Assembly: GCA_964564625.1 (NCBI GenBank)
Contig: CAZMBE010000014.1
Coordinates: 1 to 64,000, forward strand
Reading direction: 5' to 3'
Source: UBA2185 sp964564625
GTDB lineage: Bacteria; Desulfobacterota; Syntrophia; Syntrophales; UBA2185
DNA: 64,000 bases
The translations under genes and the position numbers were made by a program. Position 1 is the first letter of the stretch. Each line of letters starts with the position of its first letter. This document shows positions 32,074 through 40,954 of this stretch, piece after piece. The notes below the pieces were generated by a model, which was not told the DNA's origin, did not search any database, and saw nothing but the letters and a program-made list of their open reading frames with translations.

Positions 32074-33591
32074 GTGATACAGAAGACTGGTTTCGACAAC
32101 GAAAAATATATCCGGGAACAGACGGCGGAGATTCTGGAGAGAGTCCGGCGATTCGACAACAAGCTCTACCTGGAGTTCGGCGGGAAACTTCTCTATGACT
32201 ATCATGCGGCAAGGGTGTTGCCCGGCTATGATCCCAACGTCAAGATGAGGCTTATCCGTGAGCTGAAGGATAAGGCGGATATCCTGCTTTGCATCTATGC
32301 GGGAGATATTGAGAGAAAGAAAATCAGGGCAGACTTCGGCATTACCTACGACTCCGATGCCCTCAAGCTCATTGATGATCTCAGAACCTGGGATATTGAA
32401 GTGCTGGGTGTCGTAATTACGCGCTTTGATAATCAGCCGTCGGCTACCCTTTTCAAAAACAAGCTGGAAAGAAGGAATATCCGGGTCTTTACTCACCGCT
32501 ACACCAAGGGGTATCCCACCGATGTGGAATTAATTGTCAGTGATGAAGGGTATGGAGCGAATGAATATATCCGGACAGACAAACCTCTTGTCATCGTTAC
32601 CGGTCCCGGTCCCGGCAGCGGAAAGCTGGCTACGTGCCTGTCTCAGCTCTATCATGACTACAGAAGGAATATAAAATCCGGGTACGCCAAGTTTGAGACC
32701 TTTCCCATCTGGAATCTGCCGCTAAAGCACCCCGTGAATGTGGCTTATGAAGCCGCCACGGCGGATATCAGGGACTTTAACCTGATCGATCCCTTTCATA
32801 TTGAGGCCTACGGCAAGATGGCGGTGAACTATAACCGGGACGCGGAGGTGTTCCCCGTTCTCAGGAGAATCCTGGAGAAGATCACAGGGGGCGAGTCTTT
32901 TTACCGATCTCCCACTGATATGGGAGTGAACCGTGCCGGGTATGCCATTACCGATGATGAAGTTACGAGGGAGGCCTCCAAGCAGGAGATAATTCGGCGG
33001 TATTTCAGATACCGCTGTGAATATGCGATGGGTTTTGCAGACAGGGAGACAGTTCAGAGGGTCGAGCTTTTCATCAGGGATTTCAATCTGAAGCCGGAGG
33101 ATCGTAAAGTTGTGAAACCGGCGCGTGACGCTGCTCTGGATGCCCAAAGGCAGAACAAGGGAAATGAAGGCATCTTTTGCGGTGCAGCCATCGAGCTCGC
33201 GGACGGGACCATCGTTATCGGCAACAACTCGCCTCTCATGCATGCAGCATCAAGCGTGATTATTCATGCCATCAAGCGGCTGGCGGGCATTCCCGGCAAG
33301 ATCAAGCTGCTGCCGCCCTTTATTACGGAATCGGTGAAAAATCTGAAGACGGAGATCCTGAACGAAAAATCCGTCAGCCTTTCCATGGAAGAAGCCCTCA
33401 TCGCCCTCAGCATCAGCGCGACAACGAATACGGCCGCGCAATTAGCTATTGAAAAATTACAAGAGTTGCGGAACTGCGAAATCCACATGACCCACATCCC
33501 CACACCGGGCGACGAAGCCGGCTTGAGGCGTCTAGGCGTAAACCTGACAAGTGATCCTAATTTTTCATCGAAGGATCTCTTCATTACCTGA
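32074..33591 (+). CDS. DUF1846 family protein
   Basis: 505 residues from GTG 32074, chosen because GGAAGGGA lies just upstream and the family N-terminus (GFDNEKYIREQTAEILERV) begins there; an ATG 60 bp earlier lacks a ribosome site. Blocks RFDNKLYLEFGGKLLYDYHAARVLPGYDPNVKM, VVTGPGPGSGKLATCLSQLYHD (a P-loop-like GPGSGK), MGVNRAGYAI and CGAAIELADGTIVIGNNSPLMHAASS mark DUF1846, a conserved ATP-grasp/nucleotide-binding-like family of unknown function. It converges with hisF across a palindrome. Confidence 0.9.
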   Translation: MIQKTGFDNEKYIREQTAEILERVRRFDNKLYLEFGGKLLYDYHAARVLPGYDPNVKMRLIRELKDKADILLCIYAGDIERKKIRADFGITYDSDALKLIDDLRTWDIEVLGVVITRFDNQPSATLFKNKLERRNIRVFTHRYTKGYPTDVELIVSDEGYGANEYIRTDKPLVIVTGPGPGSGKLATCLSQLYHDYRRNIKSGYAKFETFPIWNLPLKHPVNVAYEAATADIRDFNLIDPFHIEAYGKMAVNYNRDAEVFPVLRRILEKITGGESFYRSPTDMGVNRAGYAITDDEVTREASKQEIIRRYFRYRCEYAMGFADRETVQRVELFIRDFNLKPEDRKVVKPARDAALDAQRQNKGNEGIFCGAAIELADGTIVIGNNSPLMHAASSVIIHAIKRLAGIPGKIKLLPPFITESVKNLKTEILNEKSVSLSMEEALIALSISATTNTAAQLAIEKLQELRNCEIHMTHIPTPGDEAGLRRLGVNLTSDPNFSSKDLFIT

Positions 33592-33645
33592 TATCAGTCA
33601 ACCGGTGACGAGCCATCAACACTTATAGATGATAAGTAGCCAGGA

Positions 33646-33663
33646 TGACCTCATGTGAGGTCA
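33646..33663. terminator. Perfect palindrome between convergent genes
   Basis: TGACCTCA-TG-TGAGGTCA, 8-bp perfect arms, placed between the stops of the DUF1846 gene (33591) and hisF (33666). No T-tract follows, so a termination or mRNA-end role is only suggested by position. Confidence 0.4.
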
Positions 33664-33665
33664 CC

Positions 33666-34430
33666 TCACACGTTGACCTTCAGACCCCTGTCGATGAGAT
33701 AGTGTTTTACCTGTCGAATGCTGAGAATGCGATAATGGAAAACCGAGGCTGCCAATAGTATGTGGGCGCCTCCCCGGGTGACTCCCTCATAGAAATGTTC
33801 CAGAGTTCCCGCCCCGCCGGAAGCAATTACGGGCAGGTCTACCGCGTCTGCAATGGCCCTGGTAAATTCAAGGTCGTAGCCCGCTTGTGTGCCGTCCCCA
33901 TCCATGCTTGTCGGCAGGATTACACCGGCGCCGAGTTCCTGGCACTCTTTCGCCCAGGCTATTGCGTCCTGGCCTGTAGGTTTTGTGCCTCCGGAGACAA
34001 CCAGTTCAAATCCGGAAGGCATTTCTTTGCTCCTTCTGGCATCGACGGCAACAGTTATTTTTTCGGGACCGAATATCTCTGCCGCGCGCCTCACTAAATC
34101 ATGGTCTTTGACGGCGGCGCTGTTCATGGAGATTTTATTGGCACCGGCTTCGAGAACCATTGCAATGTCTTCCAGAGAGGAAATGCCTCCACCCACCGTG
34201 AGGGGAATGTCAATTACGGAAGAGACATTTTTCACCCACATGAGCCTTGTCTTTCTGTTTTCCAGGGTTGCCGCGATATCCAGCATGGCCAGTTCATCGG
34301 CGCCTTCCTTTTGATAGAACGCGGCATTTTCAACCGGATCTCCTGCGTCTTTCAAGTCGACGAAATGTATCCCCTTCACCACGCGGCCTTCCTTCATATC
34401 GAGGCACGGCATGATCTTCACTATATCCAT
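33666..34430 (-). CDS. hisF: Imidazole glycerol phosphate synthase cyclase subunit
   Basis: 254 residues from ATG 34430 (AGGAGTCATT upstream). IMPCLDMKEGRVVKGIHFVDLKDAGDPVE includes the catalytic Asp of strand 1 (CLD), and VAVDARR holds the second; TVGGGISSLEDI, SMDGDGTQAGYD and VIASGGAGTLEHFYEG are HisF blocks. HisF uses ammonia from HisH to make imidazole glycerol phosphate in histidine synthesis. It stands alone; hisH, hisA and hisI are not near. The loop usually read as IDRDGT is MDGDGT here. Confidence 0.92.
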   Translation of the reverse strand: MDIVKIMPCLDMKEGRVVKGIHFVDLKDAGDPVENAAFYQKEGADELAMLDIAATLENRKTRLMWVKNVSSVIDIPLTVGGGISSLEDIAMVLEAGANKISMNSAAVKDHDLVRRAAEIFGPEKITVAVDARRSKEMPSGFELVVSGGTKPTGQDAIAWAKECQELGAGVILPTSMDGDGTQAGYDLEFTRAIADAVDLPVIASGGAGTLEHFYEGVTRGGAHILLAASVFHYRILSIRQVKHYLIDRGLKVNV

Positions 34431-34519
34431 AATGACTCCTTTCAGAAATTGATTGTAATGGCGTGTAAGAAGAAGTGTCATTTCGCTTATGAGCAACTGG
34501 GAAATCCTTGCTATGGTGA

Positions 34520-34552
34520 AATCGATTCTCCCCCGCCGTCGAAATGACATAA
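34520..34552. repeat. Third copy of the ATTCTC...GTCGAAATGACAT repeat
   Basis: The core CGATTCTCCC...CGTCGAAATGACATAAT in the hisF upstream region (34431-34696) resembles the copies at 23779-23821 and 26901-26983. No gene is seen in the gap. Confidence 0.4.
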
Positions 34553-34696
34553 TGCGAACTTACGCGAGTAGATACTCGTAAACTCCGGTATGCATCGGCG
34601 ATGACGCATAAGTATACTGTTGTTGAAATTCCCGCAAATCTTCACTTGCGTATTTTTTTCTGCATGCGTCCGTTTCCACGAGTGTACACTAGTCTT

Positions 34697-35110
34697 TCAC
34701 GAGAACATTCTTATGATTTCCGTAATGCTTTTCACAAACTGTCCGCGTCCTTCGTGAATATAGATACCTATTTGGGCAATGAGTGAATACGCGACGGCAA
34801 ACTGAGCGAGGGCGTATGCCGCAATAGTGAACTGGCTGAGGCTGAAGATGCCGATGCCAAACTGGGAAATGGTGAAAACCCCGCATGCAAACTGTCCGAT
34901 GGCAATGATTCCTTTTGCCACCACAGGCACTCTATTCGGTCGGTATTTAAACGAAATATGGACGAATGGTAGTCCGAAGACGGTAAGGTTTGATTTGTAT
35001 TCAAATCCCCACCCGTCCCATTTATCTTTCGCCGGATATGGCGCCCCGCAATGGGGGCATACCATCGCCTGTTCTGAGATTTCATGTCTACATTCGCGGC
35101 AGAGGTTCAT
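34697..35110 (-). CDS. Zinc-ribbon protein with repetitive membrane domain
   Basis: 137 residues. CRECRHEI...MVCPHCGAPY (C4, C7, C19, C22) is a zinc ribbon; residues about 65-120 form a membrane region built from a repeating unit around QF: IGQFACGVFTISQFGIGIF, then LSQFTIAAYALAQFAVAYS and IAQIGIYI. Each unit is roughly 9-10 residues, unlike an ordinary helix bundle. Function unknown; proteins with this ribbon-plus-QF-repeat layout exist in other bacteria. GAATTTTATTGAGCGTACCC lies upstream. Confidence 0.7.
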   Translation of the reverse strand: MNLCRECRHEISEQAMVCPHCGAPYPAKDKWDGWGFEYKSNLTVFGLPFVHISFKYRPNRVPVVAKGIIAIGQFACGVFTISQFGIGIFSLSQFTIAAYALAQFAVAYSLIAQIGIYIHEGRGQFVKSITEIIRMFS

Positions 35111-35253
35111 TTCAAGGGTACGCTCAATAGAATTTCTAAAATCTTGGCTTGAAAACTATTAAAAAACAAACTATTTTTGTCAAGGATAAAAACGTTGAAA
35201 TGGTGGGAGAGTCGTTTTTAAGTTCAACGCCGTGAGGAAGAGAATAGTATAGA

Positions 35254-36282
35254 ATGAAAGCAATGGTGTTGAGAGGTACGTCCAGTTTCCGGGATAATAA
35301 GACGCCCCTGGGGCTTGTCCATATGCCCGTGCCGGTTCCTGGAGAGGGAGAAATTCTTGTGAAGGTTTCCGCCTGCGGGGTTTGTCATACGGAACTCGAT
35401 GAGATTGAGGGGAGGACGCCACCGCCGATCTTCCCCGTTATCCTCGGTCACCAGGTGGTGGGAAGTGTTGCCGGGAGAGGGGAGAACGCAAAGAATTTCC
35501 GTGAGGGTGACCGGGTGGGAATAGGCTGGATATTTTCTGCCTGCGGACAATGCGATGCCTGCCTGGAAGGGAATGAAAATGTCTGTGACGAATTCATGGC
35601 CACAGGGAGGGATGTTCATGGGGGGTACGCGGAGTTCATGAAAGTGCCGGAAAATTTTGCGTACCTCATTCCTGAAATCTTTTCCGACGTGGAAGCTGCG
35701 CCGCTTCTATGCGCGGGCGCCATCGGCTACCGGTCCCTGCGTTTGGCCAATATGAAAGACGGCCAGGGCCTGGGGCTTACCGGGTTCGGAGCTTCAGCCC
35801 ACCTCGTCCTCAAAATGGCAAGGCATAAGTATCCGAATTCCCGCATTTATGTTTTCGCCCGGAGCGAAAAGGAGCGGGTCTTTGCCCGGGAGTTGGGGGC
35901 AGTCTGGGCAGGGAATACTGAAGACAAACCACCGGAAAAACTCCATGCGATTATCGACACCACGCCGGCATGGAAACCTGTCGTGGAGGCCCTGAAAAAC
36001 CTGGTGTGCGGAGGGCGGCTGGTAATCAATGCCATTCGCAAGGAGGAGATTGACAAAGACTATCTATTAACGATACATTATCCGACACATCTCTGGCTGG
36101 AAAAAGAAGTCAAGAGCGTAGCAAACGTGGCGCGGAGAGATATACAAGAATTTCTGGAGCTTGCTGCGACAATTCCCATCAGGCCGGAGGTTCAGGAGTT
36201 TTCTCTGGAAGAGGCCAATAGAGCCCTGGTTGAATTGAAAGAAGCAAAGATCCGGGGGGCAAAAGTCCTGTGCATGGATTGA
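35254..36282 (+). CDS. Zinc-dependent medium-chain alcohol dehydrogenase
   Basis: 342 residues. VSACGVCHTELDEIEG (catalytic Zn Cys, about 45), GHQVVGSV with the conserved His/Glu region, CGQCDACLEGNENVC (structural zinc, four Cys) and the Rossmann GLTGFGASAHLVLKMAR define the MDR/ADH family. It oxidises an alcohol or reduces an aldehyde with NAD(P). It is the first gene of a tight operon (gaps 43, 9, 12, 12, 9 bp) with an SCP2-like protein, two Fe-ADH paralogues and an acyl-CoA carboxylase, so its substrate is likely shared with them. GAGGAAGAGAA lies upstream. Confidence 0.92.
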   Translation: MKAMVLRGTSSFRDNKTPLGLVHMPVPVPGEGEILVKVSACGVCHTELDEIEGRTPPPIFPVILGHQVVGSVAGRGENAKNFREGDRVGIGWIFSACGQCDACLEGNENVCDEFMATGRDVHGGYAEFMKVPENFAYLIPEIFSDVEAAPLLCAGAIGYRSLRLANMKDGQGLGLTGFGASAHLVLKMARHKYPNSRIYVFARSEKERVFARELGAVWAGNTEDKPPEKLHAIIDTTPAWKPVVEALKNLVCGGRLVINAIRKEEIDKDYLLTIHYPTHLWLEKEVKSVANVARRDIQEFLELAATIPIRPEVQEFSLEEANRALVELKEAKIRGAKVLCMD

Positions 36283-36325
36283 TTACAAAGTTACTATTAA
36301 GCCTCCTTTTGTAAAGGGTGAATTG

Positions 36326-36874
36326 ATGGAAGATACAACAATTATGAAAGATTTCAGGGAAGTCAAGGCAGGGAAGACGGGGTTTAAGAAAGATTATATT
36401 ACCATTATGCTCTGGTTTGTGGGAAGGGCTATTCAGGCGGCGGCAGCAATGGACGAAACCGTCAAAAAAGAATTCGCAGAATTGCCGGACCGCTTTACCT
36501 TTTCTCTGGGTATCATGCCGGCTGGACCTTACATGATCGTGGGGAAGTCTAAACGAGGAATTGTATACTATCTCGGGTGGGACCCCGAAGGCAAAGACAT
36601 TACGCTGGAAATGAAAATCAAAAATATAGAAGCGGCGATGCTCCTGTTTACCTTTCAGGAGAGCACCGCCGTTGCAGTTGCCCGTGATCGTCTGATAGTT
36701 GATGGAGAGGTGCCCCACGCGTGTGCCGTAATCCGCATTCTGGATATAGTGGAAGTGTATCTGCTTCCGAGATTTATCGCGAAACTGGCGGTGAAAAGGT
36801 ATCCTGCCGAGCATCCCGGTAACAAATTTTCCCGCCGGGTAATGTTCTATATCCGGACTGTGCTTGGTGTATAG
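36326..36874 (+). CDS. SCP2-like lipid-binding protein
   Basis: 182 residues from ATG 36326 with AAAGGGTG upstream. Residues about 55-150 (GIMPAGPYMIVGKSKRGIVYYLGWDPEGKDITLEMKIKN then FTFQESTAVAVARDRLIVDGEVPHACAVIR) resemble the SCP2/sterol-carrier fold, which binds fatty acyl or other hydrophobic ligands; confidence is moderate because the match is by eye. It lies between the Zn-ADH and the degenerate Fe-ADH in the operon and could present a hydrophobic substrate. Confidence 0.6.
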   Translation: MEDTTIMKDFREVKAGKTGFKKDYITIMLWFVGRAIQAAAAMDETVKKEFAELPDRFTFSLGIMPAGPYMIVGKSKRGIVYYLGWDPEGKDITLEMKIKNIEAAMLLFTFQESTAVAVARDRLIVDGEVPHACAVIRILDIVEVYLLPRFIAKLAVKRYPAEHPGNKFSRRVMFYIRTVLGV

Positions 36875-36883
36875 GAGCAGCGT

Positions 36884-38047
36884 ATGTTTTTACCGGAGCG
36901 TTATGAATTTTCCTGTCCCGTGAAGATCAATTCCGGCAACAGGGCACTGGAGCATCTTCCCTTCGAACTCGGTACCCTGAATGCGAGAAAACCCTTTATC
37001 ATTACCGGCAAGAATGCCGCTGGAAGAGGGCTGGTCGATATCGCCGTTGATGCCTTTAAGGATTCGGGAATTACCATCGGCATCTTCGACGGCGTGCCTT
37101 CTACGCCCGATTTGAAGCTGATCAGGGAACTGTACACAATTTACCGTGACAGGGGCTATGATGCAATCATCGCGTTGGGTGGAGGGCCGGTGACAGATGC
37201 GGCGAAGGTGCTGAACCTTGCCGTGTCCGGGGAGCCGGAAAACTTGGAGAAAGGTGCCGGGGATGCTATGATCAGGAAACCCCTGAAACCTTTCGTCATA
37301 ATACCGACCTTGGCGGGATCAGGGTATGAAACGTCCCGCCATGCATTTTTCGAAGGCAGAACATATTCCTCTCATTATTTGATGCCCCACCTCGTGGTAA
37401 TTGATCCCCGCATGACCATTGCTGAAGATACGGTAACGACTGCAGCCACTGCCCTCATCGCCCTGACACATTCCGTGGAAGCGTATGTTGCGCAGGATAA
37501 GAATCCCTTAGCCGACAGCTATGCCTTTCCGGCCATCCGGTTTGTCATGGAACATCTTGTAAATGTGATCAGAAATCCCCGGGACAGTAATGGCTGCCTG
37601 GCATTGGCCAACGCGCACTGTTTTGCCGGCTGCGCCTTTTCCGGCACTACATTGGGTATTGCGCATACCCTGGGGAAGGCAATCGGAGAAGCCTGTAATA
37701 TTTCCCCGGGTGTGTGTATGGGGATAATCCTTCCCCATAGTATAGAAATGCAGCATTCGAGAGGGAGTCGTCATATCTCCGATCTGCTGCTTCCGCTCGC
37801 AGGATCTGACAAGTACGCAGAGACCGCGGAAGACATGAGGGCCCAGAAAGCGATCGACATTCTCTACGATTTTCAGAAAGACCTTTTCACGGTAAGTGGC
37901 GGAGCGATAGCCCGCACATTGGAAAGCGCGAAAGTACCAAAAGAAATAGCGCAGGATATAGCAAAAAAGTCTGTCGGTTATGTTTCGGAAATTGTTGGCA
38001 TGGATGATTACCTGAAGATTTTGGAACGTGCATGGGAAGGGACATAA
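36884..38047 (+). CDS. Fe-ADH-family protein lacking two metal ligands
   Basis: 387 residues, a paralogue of the next gene. The Fe-ADH fold is clear (RKPFIITGKNAAGRGLVDI, DPRMTIAEDTVTTAA, GVCMGIILP) but key positions differ from the paralogue: the NAD loop is GGGPVTDAAK instead of GGGSxxDxAK, PTLAGSGYE replaces PTTAGTGSE, and of the four metal ligands (Asp198, His202, His267, His281 of the paralogue) Ile192 and Pro275 replace Asp and the last His, leaving H196 and H261. It is unlikely to bind iron normally. It may be a non-catalytic partner subunit or a divergent enzyme. Confidence 0.85.
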   Translation: MFLPERYEFSCPVKINSGNRALEHLPFELGTLNARKPFIITGKNAAGRGLVDIAVDAFKDSGITIGIFDGVPSTPDLKLIRELYTIYRDRGYDAIIALGGGPVTDAAKVLNLAVSGEPENLEKGAGDAMIRKPLKPFVIIPTLAGSGYETSRHAFFEGRTYSSHYLMPHLVVIDPRMTIAEDTVTTAATALIALTHSVEAYVAQDKNPLADSYAFPAIRFVMEHLVNVIRNPRDSNGCLALANAHCFAGCAFSGTTLGIAHTLGKAIGEACNISPGVCMGIILPHSIEMQHSRGSRHISDLLLPLAGSDKYAETAEDMRAQKAIDILYDFQKDLFTVSGGAIARTLESAKVPKEIAQDIAKKSVGYVSEIVGMDDYLKILERAWEGT

Positions 38048-38059
38048 AGGGAACTTGAG

Positions 38060-39307
38060 ATGGATTTACCTGGATATTACGAATTCTGCTGCCGGGTGAA
38101 AATCATTGCCGGCCATGATGCCCTGGAAAAGATTCCGGACGCACTGGCTCAACTGAATGCCGGAAGGCCGATGATCGTCACGGATAAAGGTGTTGCCGGC
38201 GCCGGATTGATTGACATCGTGGTCGACGCGATTAAAGATGGGGTGACCATCAGGGAGATAGCCGACGATGTGCCGCCCGATTCGGACGTGCGGGTTGTGA
38301 ACCGTCTTGCCCATGTATACAGAGAAAAGGGCTGTGACTCCCTCATTGCTGTCGGCGGCGGGTCCGTCATGGATACAGCCAAGGGGGTTAATATTGTCGT
38401 TTCCGAAAAAGCGGACGATCTGATGAAATTCAGCGGCGCACATGTTCTGAAGCGGCCACTGAAGCCCATGGTTGCGATACCGACGACGGCAGGAACGGGT
38501 TCTGAAGTAACCATAATAGCCGTTATTAAGGATCATGAGAAGCACCTGAAAATGCTCTTTGCCAGCTATTTTCTCTTGCCGGATGTTTCTATTGTAGATT
38601 CCCGCATGACACTGACGCTTCCGCCTGCCATTACGGCGGCTACGGGCATGGATGCCCTGTCCCATGCCGTGGAAGCATATACCTGTCTCTCGAAGAACCC
38701 TTTAAGCGACGCCCACGCCCTCGCGGCGGTTAGCCTCATTGGCAAACATCTGGTCAGGGTCACAAAAAATCGCGGAGATCGGGAAGGACGCCTCGCCATG
38801 GCCAATGCCGCGGCACTCGCCGGCATAGCCTTTTCCAATTCCATGGTCGGCATGGTGCATACCCTGGGGCATTCCGTAGGCTCTGTGTGCGGCATTCCCC
38901 ATGGGGTGTGCATGGCAATTCTTCTCCCCTATGGGCTTGAATACAATATGCACAAGAACGGACATTTCACGGCAGAACTGCTGTTGCCTTTGGCAGGCGC
39001 GGACGTGTATTCCGGAACACCAAAAGAGCGACGAACAGAAGAGGTTATTGCCTTGATCCGCCGGATGAACCAGGAACTCCACGACGCGACCGACGGCAGG
39101 CATCCCCGTTTCTTCAAGGAAATCTTGGATAACGATGGGATACAAATGGTTCCGAAGGAAAAACTGCCGGACGTCGCGAAAACAGCACTCGGCGACGGAT
39201 CGATAATTTACAATCCTGAAGAACTGGACTACGACGATTTTCTCATGGTTATGGAGGCGGCCTGGGAGGGAAAACCAATTGATAAGAACAGAATCAAAAA
39301 AGGATAA
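38060..39307 (+). CDS. Iron-containing alcohol dehydrogenase
   Basis: 415 residues. GGGSVMDTAKG (NAD loop), PTTAGTGSEVT and the metal ligands D198 (TGMDALSHAVEAY), H202, H267 (MVHTLGHS) and H281 (IPHGVCMA) are all present, so this copy should be active. It would interconvert an alcohol and aldehyde with NAD(H). It is the fourth gene of the operon, 12 bp after the degenerate paralogue and 12 bp before the carboxyltransferase gene. The C-terminus is about 28 residues longer than the paralogue's (GSIIYNPEELDYDDFLMVMEAAWEG). Confidence 0.93.
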   Translation: MDLPGYYEFCCRVKIIAGHDALEKIPDALAQLNAGRPMIVTDKGVAGAGLIDIVVDAIKDGVTIREIADDVPPDSDVRVVNRLAHVYREKGCDSLIAVGGGSVMDTAKGVNIVVSEKADDLMKFSGAHVLKRPLKPMVAIPTTAGTGSEVTIIAVIKDHEKHLKMLFASYFLLPDVSIVDSRMTLTLPPAITAATGMDALSHAVEAYTCLSKNPLSDAHALAAVSLIGKHLVRVTKNRGDREGRLAMANAAALAGIAFSNSMVGMVHTLGHSVGSVCGIPHGVCMAILLPYGLEYNMHKNGHFTAELLLPLAGADVYSGTPKERRTEEVIALIRRMNQELHDATDGRHPRFFKEILDNDGIQMVPKEKLPDVAKTALGDGSIIYNPEELDYDDFLMVMEAAWEGKPIDKNRIKKG

Positions 39308-39319
39308 AGGGGAGTATTC

Positions 39320-40945
39320 ATGATAAAGGAGCGAAAAAATCAGAAGGACGCCCGGGAGAAAAAGCCGAAACCATTCACGGCGCAGTCTGAAACGGAACAG
39401 GCCACAAAGCATACGTTAAAAGCGCTGGAAGTCATGAGAAATGAGACATTGAAGGGTGGTGGCGTTGAACTGATTGAAGATCAGCACCGGAGGGGGAAAC
39501 TTACAGCTCGAGAACGCATAGAGCTGCTGTTGGATGAGGGTTCCTTTGAGGAGTTTGACCTCCTGAAAACGGGCCGGGGAGGGGCTTTCGGAAAAGAACA
39601 AACATACCCCGGAGACGGTGTTGTGACGGGGCATGGCACGATCGACGGCCGGGAAGTATTCATGTTCAGCCAGGATTTCACGGTGCGCGGCGGATCACTG
39701 GGGGAGGCGCATTCCCAGAAAATCAGCAAGGTAATGGATCACGCCGTGCGGGTGGGAGCTCCTATCATTGGACTGAACGACTCTGGCGGTGCCCGGATCC
39801 AGGAAGGGGTGGATGCCCTGGCTTCCTACGGGGATATTTTCAAGAGAAACGCCCTGGCCAGCGGCATCATCCCGCAGATATCCTGTATCATGGGACCCTG
39901 CGCGGGTGGCGCCGTGTACAGCCCGGCCCTTACCGATTTCATCTTCATGGTCGAGGACACGTCCTACATGTATGTCACAGGGCCAAACGTGGTGGAAACG
40001 GTTACCCATATGGCAATTACTCATGATGAACTCGGCGGCGCGAAGATTCACGGAGAAAAGAGCGGTCTCGCTCACTTTGTGCTGCCCAACGACATCATGT
40101 GCCTGCGGGAAGTGAGGCGGTTGATCAACTACCTCCCCTCAAACAATAAGCAGACGGCGCCCATTCTGGACCTCAGCGATCCGGCTGGACGGACGGATGC
40201 GGCCCTGGATTATCTCGTGCCCGAAAATCCCAACCAGAGTTACGACATGAAGGTGTGCATCAACAGCATCCTTGACGGGGCGGAGTTTTTAGAAGTTCAG
40301 TCTCAATATGCGAGAAACATTATTTGCGGATTCGGACGCATGGGAGGGCAGACAATAGGGCTTGTGGCGAACCAGCCATCGGTGCTCGCGGGCGTGCTCG
40401 ATAACAACGCGTCAAACAAAGCGGCACGATTCGTTCGATTCTGCGACGTCTTTAACATTCCCCTGATATGCCTTGTGGATGTGCCGGGTTTTATGCCGGG
40501 GCCGGAACAGGAGCAGGGGGGTATCATCCGCCACGGAGCAAAGCTCCTCTATGCCTTTATTGAATCTACGGTGCCGCGTATCACCGTCATCATCCGCAAA
40601 GCCTACGGTGGAGCCTACATTGTCATGAACTCCAAGCAGATTGGCTGTGACATCAATTACGCGTGGCCCACCGCGGAGATTGCCGTGATGGGTCCGAAAG
40701 GCGCTGCGGAGGTGATTTTCCGGAGAGAGATACAATCTTCTCCCGATCCAGCCGCCGCCCTTGCCGTGCGAACGGAAGAATACAGGACAACTTATGTGAA
40801 TCCATTCCTGTCCGCAAAGAGGGGATACATAGATGATGTCATTTTCCCCAGAGACACGCGATACCGGATAATAAGGAGTCTCCAGTTTCTTGAAGGGAAG
40901 AAGAGAGAAAGACCGGAACGGCTGCATGGAAATATTCCTCTGTAA
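39320..40945 (+). CDS. Acyl-CoA carboxylase carboxyltransferase (beta) subunit
   Basis: 541 residues. A charged N-terminal extension (MIKERKNQKDAREKKPKPF) precedes the carboxyltransferase folds: GGGVELIEDQHRRGKLTARERIELLLD, GLNDSGGARIQEGVD (first acyl-CoA/biotin oxyanion), GPCAGGAVYSPALTDF, and in the second half VDVPGFMPGPEQEQGGIIRHGAKLLYAF and KAYGGAYIVMNSK. This is the PccB/MmdA family, moving CO2 between biotin and an acyl-CoA. GGATAAAGGGGAGTATTC precedes the start. With the biotin-carboxylase subunit next door it could be propionyl- or another acyl-CoA carboxylase; decarboxylase function is possible too. Confidence 0.93.
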   Translation: MIKERKNQKDAREKKPKPFTAQSETEQATKHTLKALEVMRNETLKGGGVELIEDQHRRGKLTARERIELLLDEGSFEEFDLLKTGRGGAFGKEQTYPGDGVVTGHGTIDGREVFMFSQDFTVRGGSLGEAHSQKISKVMDHAVRVGAPIIGLNDSGGARIQEGVDALASYGDIFKRNALASGIIPQISCIMGPCAGGAVYSPALTDFIFMVEDTSYMYVTGPNVVETVTHMAITHDELGGAKIHGEKSGLAHFVLPNDIMCLREVRRLINYLPSNNKQTAPILDLSDPAGRTDAALDYLVPENPNQSYDMKVCINSILDGAEFLEVQSQYARNIICGFGRMGGQTIGLVANQPSVLAGVLDNNASNKAARFVRFCDVFNIPLICLVDVPGFMPGPEQEQGGIIRHGAKLLYAFIESTVPRITVIIRKAYGGAYIVMNSKQIGCDINYAWPTAEIAVMGPKGAAEVIFRREIQSSPDPAAALAVRTEEYRTTYVNPFLSAKRGYIDDVIFPRDTRYRIIRSLQFLEGKKRERPERLHGNIPL

Positions 40946-40954
40946 GGAGTTGAG

